Source: an uncultured Cytophagales bacterium
Lineage (GTDB): Bacteria > Bacteroidota > Bacteroidia > Cytophagales > Bernardetiaceae
Length of the DNA stretch: 64,000 bases
NCBI GenBank assembly: GCA_937136415.1
Contig: CAKZOK010000181.1
Location: forward strand, 1 to 64,000
Reading direction: 5' to 3'
Part shown: piece after piece, positions 25,696 to 35,996 of the stretch
How the letters are laid out: each line of letters begins with the position of its first letter
Numbering within the stretch: position 1 is the first letter of the stretch
Notes under the pieces: model-generated
Databases searched by the model: none
The model's input: the letters and a program-made list of their open reading frames with translations, nothing else
What the model was told of the DNA's origin: nothing
Made by a program: the position numbers and the translations under genes

Positions 25696-28600
25696 ATGCA
25701 ATTAGCATTACTAAAAAAGCTAACATTTTCTTTGCTTCTCTTTGTGGGAGTGAGTATGCAGGCTTATGCACAGATTCCATTTACAGAGAATTTTGCAACC
25801 TTTACAGGAACAGGTTTTGCGCCTAGTCCTGCTGCTGGGCAGTTAGATTCTGATGTATGGAAAGTTACAGGTTTCAGTGGTGGAACACTTAATTTTGGAG
25901 GCACTCAAACTGGTGGAGATTTTGCTAGAGGAGCTTCTACTGGTGGAGAAGGTGCTGGTGGTATTTATTCTTTTGATGTAGGAGGTGGAAATACTACTTT
26001 GGGTGTGCAACCGGGAGGAAGTGATTTTACACCAGGTTCGATGATTGTTAAAATACAAAATAATACTGGAGCAGTCCTTACTTCTGTAGATGTTTCGTAT
26101 GATATTTATTATAATAATAATGCAACTCGTGGAAACTCATTCAATTTTTCATATTCTTCTGATGATATAAATTATACAGATGTTGTAGCATTGAATTTTA
26201 CTTCTCCTGCAGCTGTTGATGCTTTAGGGTGGCAAACAGTAGCAAAAACAACTACAATCACAGGGCTTTCTATTGCTGTAGGTGATTTTCTTTATATTAG
26301 CTGGACTGGAGATGATGATGCTGGTGGTGGTAGTAGAGATGAATTTGGTTTGGATAATGTGTCTGTTACTATTCCAACACCAACAACTCCTGTCATTAAT
26401 GAGTTTGTAATGGATCATATTGGATCAGACACAAATGAGTTTATTGAGGTGTATGGAGCAGCTTCTACTGATTATTCTACTTTAACATTAATCGTAGTTG
26501 ATGGAAATAATACTGCTGCTGGAGAAATAGATAATATATTTAACCTCGGAACTACAAATAGTGGAGGGTATTGGGCAACTCCTTTTCAAAGTAACGCTTT
26601 GACAAATAATACTAGAACTATATTTTTAGTAGAAAATTTTACAGGAGCATTAGGAGATGATTTGGATACAGATAATGATGGAATACTTGATATTACTCCT
26701 TGGGCTGCTATTCTTGATGATGTTGCTGTTCAAGAAAATGGAACAACTGAAATAGTTTATTCTACTGTTTCTTTAGTACAGGGTTTTGCTGGTTCTTCGT
26801 TTGAAGTAGGTGGTGCTTCACGTATTCCGAATGGAACAGATACTGATGCCATTACTGATTGGATGAGAAATGATTATCATGGAGAAGGATTTGGTGCTTC
26901 TTTTACAGGAACACCCATGGTAGGTGAAGCTATTAATACATATAATGCTGAAAATCAGGCTTATGTTGCTCCAACAGGAACTATTACAATTACAGGAACA
27001 CTAAACGCATTTACAACAACTGCTCTTAATGTTGCTTCTGCCGAACAATTTTATGAAGTAAGTGGAACAGGCTTAACAGTTGATATTGCTGTTACAGCTC
27101 CGACACACTTTCAAGTTTCTTTAGACAATATTACTTTTACAAGTAGTGTAAGTATTCCTTTTGCCAATGCAAATGCAGGAACTGTAAAAGTTTATGTAAG
27201 ATATTTGCCTACTGCTGGTACTTCTCATAGTGGAAATATCACAAATGCAAGCACAGGTGCAACCACTCAAAATGTTGCCGTAACAGGTAGTGTACCTCCT
27301 TCTTTGATGACTATTGCGATTGCTCGTACTCGCCCTGTAAATGAAGTTGTTACGATTGAAGGTGTTTTGACGGCTGCCGACCAATTCGGAGGACCTGCAT
27401 TTATTCAAGATGCAACAGGTGGTATTGCTGTTTTTGATTCTCAAATACATGGTGGAACATACCCTATCGGACAACTTCTTAGAATTACTGCAAAACGTGC
27501 TGATTATCAAAATCAAATTCAATTATCAAATGTAAGTGCTATAACTGATTTGGGTGCAGGAACGCCAGTTGTTCCTCAAGTAATTACACTTGACCAACTT
27601 GGTGCACATAGAGGAGAATTAGTAACTATTTCAAATGCAACATTTCCAAATGGAGGAGATTTGCTTTTTGGAAATTCAAATTATACAGTAACAAACGGCG
27701 CAAACTCGGGCAATGTTCGTATTGATGGCGATACAGATTTGTCTGGATATGCACAACCTGCTCTTTGTGATGTAACTGGTGTTGTAGCTTATTTCCAAAC
27801 GGCTGCACAATTACTTCCTCGTTTTAGAGCTGATTTGCCTTGTGCAACTCCTTATGTTTCATCAACATCTTCTACATTTACTTCTTGTATTTCGGCAGAA
27901 AAGACACTTGAAGTTTCTACATTTAATATTGAATGGTTTGGAGATGAAGGAAATAGCCCTGCTGGAGCGCAAGCAGATATAATACAAAAAGACAGTGTAA
28001 AATTAATTATCAAGCAAAATAATGCTGATATTTATACATTGGTAGAAATTGTTGATATGGCACTTATGCAACAATTAGCAACTGAATTGACTGCTGAAAC
28101 GCCTGATACTTGGGATATATTATTTTCTGGATTTACATCTAATCCACCTGCAAATTCAACATCCCAAAGAGTAGGATTTTTATACAAAACAAATATAATC
28201 AGCCCTATTTTTAGTTATGCAATGCTTCAAAGTGTTCACCCAAGTTATAATGGTGGTGATGATTCTGCACTTACAGGATTCCCAAATGCAGATAAGAGCC
28301 GTCTTTGGGCAAGTGGACGTTTGCCATTTTGGATGCGTGCAAATGTTACCTTAAATGGTTCGAGTGAAGAAGTTGATTTTATTGTTATTCACGGACGTGC
28401 AAATAATTCTAGCGACCCACAGGGAAGATATGATATGCGCCGTTATGATGTAACTGTTTTGGAAGATTCTATTCGTGCAAACTCTATGCTTGCAGGTAGA
28501 AAAATTATTATGGGTGGAGATTATAATGATGATATTGATGTTACAGTTGCTGATATTGCTTCTACAACTACTTCTTTTGATGCCTTCACTACACGCCCTA

Positions 28601-30828
28601 CCGATTATACGATTGTTTCGGAGGCTTTGAGTTTGGCTGGTCGCCGTTCGTATGCTTCTCGTGAAAATATGATTGACCATATTTTGGCTTCTAATGAGCT
28701 TGCAAATGGCTATATTCCTAACTCTGTAAGTGTTGGATATGAGTTTTTTGACTCGGATTATACAAGTACAGTTTCAGACCATTTTATTGTATCTGCTCGT
28801 TTCGAAATTGTTCCTATTGCTTCTTGTAATTTTACAGCAACTGCAAATAGTGCTTCTCAAATTACATTAAACTGGACAGATAGCACAAACATTGAAAATA
28901 GTTATGTAGTAGAAATATCTTTAGATGGAACAACAGGCTGGACAGCTATTACAAGTTCGCCATTTGTTGCAAATACCATTACCACAACAGCAACAGGATT
29001 AAACGCAACTACTCAATACTTCTTCCGTGTTCGTGCTGAAGAATCAGCAACTAATTTTTCCGAATGGGTATATACAGATGCTACTACACTTGCTGCGTCA
29101 GGTGGTGGTGGTGGTGGTGGTACTACGCCTCCTAGAGTTACCACTCCTACTAATTTTGAAGCGACAGCAGTTTCTACTTCTCAAATCAATCTTACTTGGA
29201 ACGCTGTAAATGGTGCAACAGGTTATATTCTTTATAGAGAAAATACAATAATTGCTACTTTAAGAAATGTTACTTCTTTTGAAGATACAGGACTTAATGC
29301 AGATACATTTTATTCATATAGACTTGTAGCTACAAATGGTAATCGTCAGTCTGACCCTGCAAGAAGCAATGCAAGAACATTTCCTGCTGCTCCTTCTTTG
29401 CTTTCAGTAATTAATGCTTGTAGCGAAAGTAGTGGAACAATCAAAGTAAACTCAACAGGTATTCTTTATCGTATTTATGCAGATACAACTTCTACATTGC
29501 CATTATTTGAAACAGATAATGCAATAATTATGACTCCTGCTATTTCTCAAACAACTACTTTTTATATAAGTGTATTTAGTAATGGTAGAGAAAGTAATCG
29601 TACTGCAGTTACAGTAAATGTAAATCCATTACCTACTGCAAATATCTTAGAAAATGAGATTTTTTCTTGTGCTGCTACTAGCATAATTACGGCAGAAGAA
29701 GTAACTGGAGCTACTTATAATTGGTTGATAAATGGAGCTTCTATCACAACAACTGATGTTCCGACTTATGAAGCAAATCGTTCTGGAAACTATCAAGTAC
29801 GAGTAACTCTCAATGGGTGTTCTACACTTTCAAGTAGTACTTCTGTTCGTCTAAACTTTACTCCTCTTGCACAGATTACACAAGGTAATATTGTTCGTTC
29901 TTGTGAATCATCTACTACAATTAGTGCAACAGATGCAGGCACAGGTGCAACATATCAATGGACAAAAAATAATGTAATTGTTGGAAATACAGCTTCTGTT
30001 TCTGTATCAGAATCAGGAGATTATATTCTTAAAGTAACTCAAAATGGTTGTTCTGCAATAGATAATATTGCTGTTGAAATTAGTACAATTAATCCAAATG
30101 TATCTATTTCTGCTTCTCAAAATACATTTTGTCCAGAAGAAGAGGTTGTTTTGTCGGTAGATAGCCCAGAGTCAGATGTTACTTATACGTGGGTACGTAA
30201 TGGCAGAGTTCTTCGTAATGTTACAGGAACTGAATACACAACTTCTATTGGTGGAGAGTATAGAATACAAGTTTCTCAAAACAGTTGTATTGTACTTTCT
30301 GCTCCGATTACAATTACTCGTACTCGTGTAGAACCAGTTTATTTACGCAAAGAAAATGAAATGTTGAGTGTAGAATCAATTACTTCTATTACAGATGTTA
30401 TGTGGTTTTTGGAAGGCGAAGAAAATGCTTCTCTTGCTGGTCAGATGAGTTTTACACCAACAGTTTCTGGTAATTATTCTGCTCGTGTTACTTTTGATAC
30501 AGGTTGTATGGGTTCTACTCGTACAGTTTATTATTCTGTTGTTGAAGTAGTTACTGGAGAAGAACAAATTATTGATATAGAAACAATCGTTTATCCAAAT
30601 CCAAGTGCAACAGGTATTTTCAGAGTTCAGCTTTCTAGCTCGATTACTTCTGATGTTACCTTCACAATTACAGACAATATTGGTCGTGTTTTGGAAAACA
30701 AAGTAATCAAAGCAAACGAAGTTTCTACGCTTCAAATACTTGATTTGAGTAAGTATGCAGCAGGAATGTACACACTTACTATTGATACAAAACAAGGAAT
30801 GATAAACAAGAAAATAATTATTGAATAA
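25696..30828 (+). CDS. Giant secreted exo/endonuclease-phosphatase protein with T9SS sorting tail
   Basis: A 1710-residue modular cell-surface or secreted protein. In order: signal peptide (1-25, ending MQAYAQ); a beta-rich anchor-like region rich in Gly/Thr (to about 235); a lamin-tail-like domain (PVINEFVMDHIGSDTNEFIE, from about 235); a beta-sandwich; an OB-fold-like segment (VTIEGVLTAADQFGGPAFIQ, about 550-680); an endonuclease/exonuclease/phosphatase fold at about 735-1035 with FNIEWFGDEG, LVEIVD, GGDYNDDID and VSDHF in the expected order; two fibronectin III domains joined by a GGGGGGG linker; about four Ig-like repeats; and a type A sorting domain from IVYPNPSATG (about 1630) to KKIIIE. 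All key EEP residues seem present, so phosphodiesterase activity, likely on DNA, is probable. Confidence 0.85.
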   Translation: MQLALLKKLTFSLLLFVGVSMQAYAQIPFTENFATFTGTGFAPSPAAGQLDSDVWKVTGFSGGTLNFGGTQTGGDFARGASTGGEGAGGIYSFDVGGGNTTLGVQPGGSDFTPGSMIVKIQNNTGAVLTSVDVSYDIYYNNNATRGNSFNFSYSSDDINYTDVVALNFTSPAAVDALGWQTVAKTTTITGLSIAVGDFLYISWTGDDDAGGGSRDEFGLDNVSVTIPTPTTPVINEFVMDHIGSDTNEFIEVYGAASTDYSTLTLIVVDGNNTAAGEIDNIFNLGTTNSGGYWATPFQSNALTNNTRTIFLVENFTGALGDDLDTDNDGILDITPWAAILDDVAVQENGTTEIVYSTVSLVQGFAGSSFEVGGASRIPNGTDTDAITDWMRNDYHGEGFGASFTGTPMVGEAINTYNAENQAYVAPTGTITITGTLNAFTTTALNVASAEQFYEVSGTGLTVDIAVTAPTHFQVSLDNITFTSSVSIPFANANAGTVKVYVRYLPTAGTSHSGNITNASTGATTQNVAVTGSVPPSLMTIAIARTRPVNEVVTIEGVLTAADQFGGPAFIQDATGGIAVFDSQIHGGTYPIGQLLRITAKRADYQNQIQLSNVSAITDLGAGTPVVPQVITLDQLGAHRGELVTISNATFPNGGDLLFGNSNYTVTNGANSGNVRIDGDTDLSGYAQPALCDVTGVVAYFQTAAQLLPRFRADLPCATPYVSSTSSTFTSCISAEKTLEVSTFNIEWFGDEGNSPAGAQADIIQKDSVKLIIKQNNADIYTLVEIVDMALMQQLATELTAETPDTWDILFSGFTSNPPANSTSQRVGFLYKTNIISPIFSYAMLQSVHPSYNGGDDSALTGFPNADKSRLWASGRLPFWMRANVTLNGSSEEVDFIVIHGRANNSSDPQGRYDMRRYDVTVLEDSIRANSMLAGRKIIMGGDYNDDIDVTVADIASTTTSFDAFTTRPTDYTIVSEALSLAGRRSYASRENMIDHILASNELANGYIPNSVSVGYEFFDSDYTSTVSDHFIVSARFEIVPIASCNFTATANSASQITLNWTDSTNIENSYVVEISLDGTTGWTAITSSPFVANTITTTATGLNATTQYFFRVRAEESATNFSEWVYTDATTLAASGGGGGGGTTPPRVTTPTNFEATAVSTSQINLTWNAVNGATGYILYRENTIIATLRNVTSFEDTGLNADTFYSYRLVATNGNRQSDPARSNARTFPAAPSLLSVINACSESSGTIKVNSTGILYRIYADTTSTLPLFETDNAIIMTPAISQTTTFYISVFSNGRESNRTAVTVNVNPLPTANILENEIFSCAATSIITAEEVTGATYNWLINGASITTTDVPTYEANRSGNYQVRVTLNGCSTLSSSTSVRLNFTPLAQITQGNIVRSCESSTTISATDAGTGATYQWTKNNVIVGNTASVSVSESGDYILKVTQNGCSAIDNIAVEISTINPNVSISASQNTFCPEEEVVLSVDSPESDVTYTWVRNGRVLRNVTGTEYTTSIGGEYRIQVSQNSCIVLSAPITITRTRVEPVYLRKENEMLSVESITSITDVMWFLEGEENASLAGQMSFTPTVSGNYSARVTFDTGCMGSTRTVYYSVVEVVTGEEQIIDIETIVYPNPSATGIFRVQLSSSITSDVTFTITDNIGRVLENKVIKANEVSTLQILDLSKYAAGMYTLTIDTKQGMINKKIIIE

Positions 30829-30862
30829 TAATAATTTAAGTTTATTGATTTAATCAAATATC

Positions 30863-30899
30863 AAAAAAGCCTTCACTTGAAAAAGTGAAGGCTTTTTTT
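30863..30899 (+). terminator. Terminator of the giant nuclease gene
   Basis: AAAAAAGCCTTCACTT, a 4-base GAAA loop and AAGTGAAGGCTTTTTTT form a near-perfect stem with a T-run, 35 bp after the stop. It is also usable from the other side. Confidence 0.85.
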
Positions 30900-30976
30900 G
30901 TTTTACCAAATTTTTTCTTTACTCTCACATATAAAGTGATGCTTATGAGGAAGCAATAAGTTTGTTTGATAATATT

Positions 30977-32506
30977 TTATTTCTTTTTGTTATACAAATC
31001 TAAAATTAATTCTTCCATTCTTTCATAACAACCAAATTCTGTAAAGTTATAATTTTTTTTAGGCAATTCTAATTTATTATTTTCAAAAAAAGTAGGATTA
31101 AAATCATGTTGTGCAATTTTTATTAAGTATAAAACAAACAATTTTAGACGTTCATCTTTTGAATCCTTTAGATGACGCTGGTAATAATTTCGAAAATTAT
31201 TTGATTCTGAAACAAAATCTTCCATTTTGGTATAATATAAAAATAAGATTTTTATCCAAATTCTGATGATATTATATCCTGTTTTGTCTTTTGTGATGGG
31301 TTCATAGGGAAGTTGTAAAAGAAGATTTTTATTATAAAAATTAGGTGTAAATTTTTTTATTAGTTTGGGGTCTTTGTTTTGTAAAATCAAAAATAAATAG
31401 GCTTCACGCAACCTCCATGATGATTTGTCCCATTTATCAAGTCTTTCAAATTGAGGTGTTTCTAGTACTTCCAACAAAATAAGTGCTGCTTGTTTGTAGC
31501 CATGTTTGGGTTCATTTATTTTTAGTAGGGTATCAAAATAAAGCTCCTGAATTTTGAATTTATTGAAGGCTTGATAGGTTGTAAGTTTGGTGGTTTTTTT
31601 GATTAATTGCAGGGTTTGTAAGAATTGCCCAGCATATCGGAGGGTGTAAATTTGAGCTGTCAGTAATTCCAAATTTCGTGTAGGAGTATTCAGATGAGGA
31701 TATTTTTTGAAGTGTTCTTGCCAGTCTGCTGTGTTTTTTTGCAGCTTTTCTAAACTTGGTTGGCTCTGTAAAAGACGAATATTTCTAAAACGAAAACCAT
31801 ATAATTTGGCAAGTGGGTGTATGTTTTTTTCTTCTTTATGGTTTTGATGATACTTTTCAGTTAGTTTTTCGGCTGCGTATGCTTCGGCTTCCCACTCAGT
31901 ATATTGCCCAATAAAAAATTTTGTTTTTGCTTGCATTACCTCCCAATAACTTTTTAGATTATCCAAAAAAATCATTTCTTCTCTTAGCTTTTGAGCTTCT
32001 AACGAATATTTTTCAGTTTCATTTGCAAAGCCTTTGAGCGCATAAATAGTACGTAATTTTCTGACACATTGCCATTCTATTTCTATCAAATGATATTGTT
32101 TTGCTTTCTGACGCACCCTTTCAATGATTTTTTCAGCATTGTGATATACATTTTGAAGAAGCAATTTGTCTGCAATAATTAGATATTGATTTGCCAAAAA
32201 TTTGGTTTCCTTTTGATTAAAAATATCCTTTCGTTTGCTTTTTCGTATTTTTTTTTCAGCCTCCAAATCACTGGAAAGTAAAAGCTCAAAGAGTTTGTTG
32301 ATTAAGTTTCGTTTGAGCATCAGATAACGCTTATCGGAAGGAGAAGTTTCATATAAAAAATGAGCTGCCCTTTCATCATTTTGGATTTGCCCTCTAGAAA
32401 CAGCATCAAATAATTTTCTCATCTTAGAGCCTTTTATTAAAACATGGTCTAAAGATTTGAGAGAGTATTTGGAAAGAATGAAGGCAAGTTCGAGTAGTAA
32501 ATCCAT
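30977..32506 (-). CDS. Helical-repeat (TPR-like) protein of unknown function
   Basis: A 509-residue soluble protein without signal peptide or membrane helix. It is almost wholly alpha-helical and rich in Lys, Leu and aromatic residues, with segments such as YLIIADKLLLQNVYHNAEKI and RKLRTIYALKGFANETEKYS that look like divergent tetratricopeptide helices. I recognise no catalytic motif. Related-looking helical proteins of about 500 residues are common hypotheticals in Cytophagales. It lies on the opposite strand between two T9SS nuclease genes; a functional link is not shown. The C-terminus ends in a short Lys tail. Confidence 0.7.
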   Translation of the reverse strand: MDLLLELAFILSKYSLKSLDHVLIKGSKMRKLFDAVSRGQIQNDERAAHFLYETSPSDKRYLMLKRNLINKLFELLLSSDLEAEKKIRKSKRKDIFNQKETKFLANQYLIIADKLLLQNVYHNAEKIIERVRQKAKQYHLIEIEWQCVRKLRTIYALKGFANETEKYSLEAQKLREEMIFLDNLKSYWEVMQAKTKFFIGQYTEWEAEAYAAEKLTEKYHQNHKEEKNIHPLAKLYGFRFRNIRLLQSQPSLEKLQKNTADWQEHFKKYPHLNTPTRNLELLTAQIYTLRYAGQFLQTLQLIKKTTKLTTYQAFNKFKIQELYFDTLLKINEPKHGYKQAALILLEVLETPQFERLDKWDKSSWRLREAYLFLILQNKDPKLIKKFTPNFYNKNLLLQLPYEPITKDKTGYNIIRIWIKILFLYYTKMEDFVSESNNFRNYYQRHLKDSKDERLKLFVLYLIKIAQHDFNPTFFENNKLELPKKNYNFTEFGCYERMEELILDLYNKKK

Positions 32507-33061
32507 TTTTTTTAATTCTAATTATCTTGATGTAAAAATACAAACAAGAAAACAGGTAGTAATTGTGAAAAATATTGAATAGATATTAATTTGGAGTTAA
32601 GTGAAAAAGTAAAATTAAATTAATATCAAAATGACTTTACTATTATGCTGATTTTTATCATAAATAAAAAATAATAGTGAAAGAAGTTATTAACAATTTG
32701 TTCACACCAAATTTAAGTTTTATTTTTTAAGCTCTCGCTTCAAAAAAGCTATTTGAACTCCTTTGAATGTATTTTAATCTATTTTATCTTTTACAAAGTT
32801 CGTATTAACTTCTTAGTAATCAATTCTTTTACTATGAACAAATCAATAACAAACCTTTACTTATCTATTTCAAAATTTGGTTAAATTATCCTAATTCTTA
32901 CATAAAAGTTACTTTACTATCGCATCTGCTTTTTGATTGTAAGTTAAAATCAAAGCAACTACTTTTGAGAATACTTAACTATAAGAGTTTTAATAAAATT
33001 CTTATTACTCTATTATAATTGACAAAAATTATTTATTAAAGTTCCCTATCCCTTTTCAAAA
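32507..33061. other. Non-coding region between the helical-repeat gene and the endonuclease gene
   Basis: About 555 very AT-rich bases between divergent genes. I found no credible gene, no strong inverted repeat and no -33/-7 pair that I would defend. Its length suggests a complex promoter region for one of the two flanking genes. Confidence 0.4.
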
Positions 33062-35110
33062 ATGACTACAAATCTGCGATTCCAATCTGTTTTTGTTTTA
33101 TTGATTTTGCTTTGTTTTACCTTTTCAGCAACAGCACAAACACCTCCTTCTAATCTTTCAGGTTCTGCTTTAAGAACTTGGTTTAAGCAAAATTATCATG
33201 ATGGCAAGCACAATACATTAGGCTATTCTACGGCTAGAAAATATATGTATAATTATATTGATAATAAAAATAATTCAATTACAGGTGTTTATTCGGGTTT
33301 TATAAAATCTTGGTCGTATGGAGGAACAGGTACAAACCCAGCTCCTATAAATTGTGAGCATACTGTACCTCAAAGTTTTTTTGGAAAAGCTGACCCAATG
33401 GTTTCAGATATTCATCATTTATTTCCTACTTATGGAACTTGGAATAGTACACGTTCGAATTATCCTTTTGCAGAAATTACAGATTCTCAAACAGAAAAAT
33501 GGATGTCAAATTCGTCTTCACAAACTTCTGTACCCAACTCAAATATTGATGCGTATAGCGAATATGCCAATCAAACTTTTGAGCCTCGTGAAGACCAAAA
33601 AGGAAACACTGCTCGTGCAATTTTTTATTTTTATACCATGTATCCAACACAAGCAGGTGCGATGAGTCAAGTTGCAGATATTAATGTTTTGTATCAATGG
33701 CACTTACAAGACCCTGTTGATGCAGCCGAAATTGATAGAAATAATAAAATTGAACAATATCAAGGCGACCGTAATCCATATATTGATTATCCTCAAAGCG
33801 TAGCAACAGCTTGGAATTTGTCTGGTGGAGGAAATACAGGTGGAGGAACAACACCAACAGGTTCAGAACTTTTTATTTCTGAATATATTGAAGGTTCTTC
33901 TAATAATAAGGGATTAGAGATTTATAATCCAACTTCTTCTTCTATTAATCTTTCTTCTTATTCTATCCAAAAGCAAGCAAATGGAAGTGGAAATTGGGGT
34001 TCAGAACTTTCTTTATCTGGAAGTTTGGCAGCAGGTCAGACCTACACAATCATTTATTCTTCAGCTTCTTCAACACTAAAAAATAAGGCTGATTTGGTTA
34101 CTTCTTCTGGCGCACTTGCTTTTAATGGAAATGATGCCGTTGCGTTATTTAAAAATAATTCTTTGCTTGATATTGTTGGAGTTTTTAATAGTTCTTCTAC
34201 ATTTGCAGCAAATGTTACTTTGGTCAGAAAAGCAATAATAACAACAGGAAATAACACTTATACAACCTCTGAATGGACTTCTTACCCACAAGATACATTT
34301 ACTTATACAGGAAATCATACCGTAAATGGTGGGAGTACAGGAGGAGGAAATACTTCTGCACCGACAGGTTATTGTCCATCAAAAGGAAATACTGTTGTTG
34401 ATGAATGGATTCAGAAAGTAGTTTTTGGATCGATTAATAATACTTCGGGTGCTAATGGTGGTTATAAAGATTATACTAACCTTAGCACAACAGTTAGCAA
34501 AGGAAGTAGTCAGACAATTACTATTTATCCTGCTTGGGCTGGAGCGATTTATAATGAGGCTTATACTGTCTTTATTGATTGGAATAGAGATGGAGATTTT
34601 GATGATAATAATGAAATTGCTTATTCTCGTTCGGCTGGAATTTCGTCGTCTGTAAGTGGGACAATTAATGTTCCTGCCAATGCTTCAACAGGCACAACTC
34701 GTATGCGTGTTGCGATGAAATATAATGCAAACTCTTCTCCTTGTGAAACATTTAGTTATGGTGAAGTTGAAGATTATCATATTACTATTACAGGAACTTC
34801 AAAAATTTCTATTGAAAATAATAATAATAAAAAAAACAAAGAAGTAATAATTCAAAATAAAATAAATGAATTTAATATCTTTCCAAATCCAACAACACAA
34901 GATGCCAAACTTCAATTATCAATCATTGAATCTCAAAATGTGGTAGTTCGTATGTTTGATGCACAAGGAAGAGAAGTTTCATACCAAACTGTTCTTGTAA
35001 ATGGAAATGCAGAAATTACTTTACCAACAAATCGTTTGAAGACAGGGCTTTATATTGTAGAGATTACAGGAAAAGATTTCCGTTTTTCTAATAGAATAAT
35101 TAAGAAGTAA
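33062..35110 (+). CDS. Secreted endonuclease I with lamin-tail and GEVED domains and T9SS tail
   Basis: A 682-residue exported protein. A signal peptide (1-26, FSATAQ) is followed by the endonuclease I (EndA/NucM-type) domain at about 27-255: NCEHTVPQSFF near 97-107, SDIHHLFPTYGTWNSTRSNY near 114-133 and, later, GDRNPYIDYP. These carry the beta-beta-alpha metal-finger His and Asn. A Gly/Thr linker leads to a lamin-tail domain (ELFISEYIEGSSNNKGLEIY, about 272-385), a GEVED domain (FIDWNRDGDFDDNNE ... YGEVEDYHI, about 440-580) and a type A sorting domain (FNIFPNPTTQ to NRIIKK). It should cut extracellular DNA non-specifically after T9SS export. It is the second such nuclease within 10 kb. Confidence 0.92.
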   Translation: MTTNLRFQSVFVLLILLCFTFSATAQTPPSNLSGSALRTWFKQNYHDGKHNTLGYSTARKYMYNYIDNKNNSITGVYSGFIKSWSYGGTGTNPAPINCEHTVPQSFFGKADPMVSDIHHLFPTYGTWNSTRSNYPFAEITDSQTEKWMSNSSSQTSVPNSNIDAYSEYANQTFEPREDQKGNTARAIFYFYTMYPTQAGAMSQVADINVLYQWHLQDPVDAAEIDRNNKIEQYQGDRNPYIDYPQSVATAWNLSGGGNTGGGTTPTGSELFISEYIEGSSNNKGLEIYNPTSSSINLSSYSIQKQANGSGNWGSELSLSGSLAAGQTYTIIYSSASSTLKNKADLVTSSGALAFNGNDAVALFKNNSLLDIVGVFNSSSTFAANVTLVRKAIITTGNNTYTTSEWTSYPQDTFTYTGNHTVNGGSTGGGNTSAPTGYCPSKGNTVVDEWIQKVVFGSINNTSGANGGYKDYTNLSTTVSKGSSQTITIYPAWAGAIYNEAYTVFIDWNRDGDFDDNNEIAYSRSAGISSSVSGTINVPANASTGTTRMRVAMKYNANSSPCETFSYGEVEDYHITITGTSKISIENNNNKKNKEVIIQNKINEFNIFPNPTTQDAKLQLSIIESQNVVVRMFDAQGREVSYQTVLVNGNAEITLPTNRLKTGLYIVEITGKDFRFSNRIIKK

Positions 35111-35147
35111 TTACAAAACTTTATAAGATTGTTATAGATAATAAAAA

Positions 35148-35193
35148 AAGTTGATTATTTTTGTTTTAACTATAAAATGAAAATAATCAACTT
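35148..35193. terminator. Hairpin between convergent genes
   Basis: AAGTTGATTATTTT (35148-35161) pairs with AAAATAATCAACTT (35180-35193) over 14 bp around an 18-base loop. It lies 37 bp beyond the endonuclease stop and just before the convergent M24 gene, and may end transcription from both sides. Confidence 0.6.
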
Positions 35194-35242
35194 ACAATAA
35201 AAATATAATTAAAGATTATAATCTTATAAAACTTGATAATCT

Positions 35243-35953
35243 TTATTGATAATTAGTTGTGAGAAGCTGCTCATAAAAACCTCCAATTCCGAGTTCTCTA
35301 TCTACCAAATGAATTTCTAAAATAAAATTTCTGGTATTGCCTTCTTTGTCTTTACTCAACATCGAAATATGATTTTCTGGGTGAATATAAAGTGTTTTGT
35401 CTTCTTTCTCTAACTTTTCATGAGGAAATTGCCCAACAATATGCCCTGCTATTTCTCCTCCAAACTCCCACCCATTTTGATTGGCTAAATCTGTTGCTTT
35501 TTGATACAATTTTGCCCCTGTCATTTCATTATTATTCTTGATTTGTTCGAAGTACCAATTTCTACATTCATTCCAAATACTTTCAACATCATTTTTGAGT
35601 TTTAATTTTTTAGGATTATTCCCAATTACGTAGGTTCTTCCCAAATCAGCTTCCCATTCTTGAAAAATAGGTCCTAAATCTAAAAATAAAATATCATCTT
35701 TTTGTAATCTTAACAAAGGTGGATTTTCATAATAAGGTAGAAGTGTATTTATTCCTGCACGAACAATACGTGTATGCCAATGGCGAGTTGTTCCGAAGAG
35801 TTTATTTGCTAACTCATAAATTTCTTGACTCAACTCTTCTTCTGATTTTCCAACCTGTATGAATTTTTGTTTTTCTATTTCTTCAAACAAATGAATTGCT
35901 TTTTTTTCAGCTTCTATTAATAGTTCTAATGGAGTTTTGAGATTGATAGACAT
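35243..35953 (-). CDS. M24-family metallopeptidase (aminopeptidase P / creatinase fold)
   Basis: A 236-residue pita-bread-fold enzyme. Metal ligands can be followed: Asp in LFLDLGP and Asp in EADLGRTYV, His in AGHIVGQFPHE, Glu in ILEIHLVD and Glu in GGFYEQ, which is the usual D-D-H-E-E set. M24 proteins remove N-terminal residues (methionine or X-Pro) or are catalytic relatives. It lacks the N-terminal creatinase domain of aminopeptidase P and is about the size of methionine aminopeptidase, but its motifs are closer to the Xaa-Pro branch. It has no signal peptide, so it is cytoplasmic. The substrate is not determined. Confidence 0.85.
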   Translation of the reverse strand: MSINLKTPLELLIEAEKKAIHLFEEIEKQKFIQVGKSEEELSQEIYELANKLFGTTRHWHTRIVRAGINTLLPYYENPPLLRLQKDDILFLDLGPIFQEWEADLGRTYVIGNNPKKLKLKNDVESIWNECRNWYFEQIKNNNEMTGAKLYQKATDLANQNGWEFGGEIAGHIVGQFPHEKLEKEDKTLYIHPENHISMLSKDKEGNTRNFILEIHLVDRELGIGGFYEQLLTTNYQ

Positions 35954-35996
35954 AAAAAGTAAATGGTTAAATTAAAATCAAGAATACATTATTTTG

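Noticed and set aside
29101-29121. GGT repeat (seven Gly codons) as a genetic tandem repeat locus
   Set aside because: It encodes a glycine linker between FN3 domains; short codon repeats are usual there.
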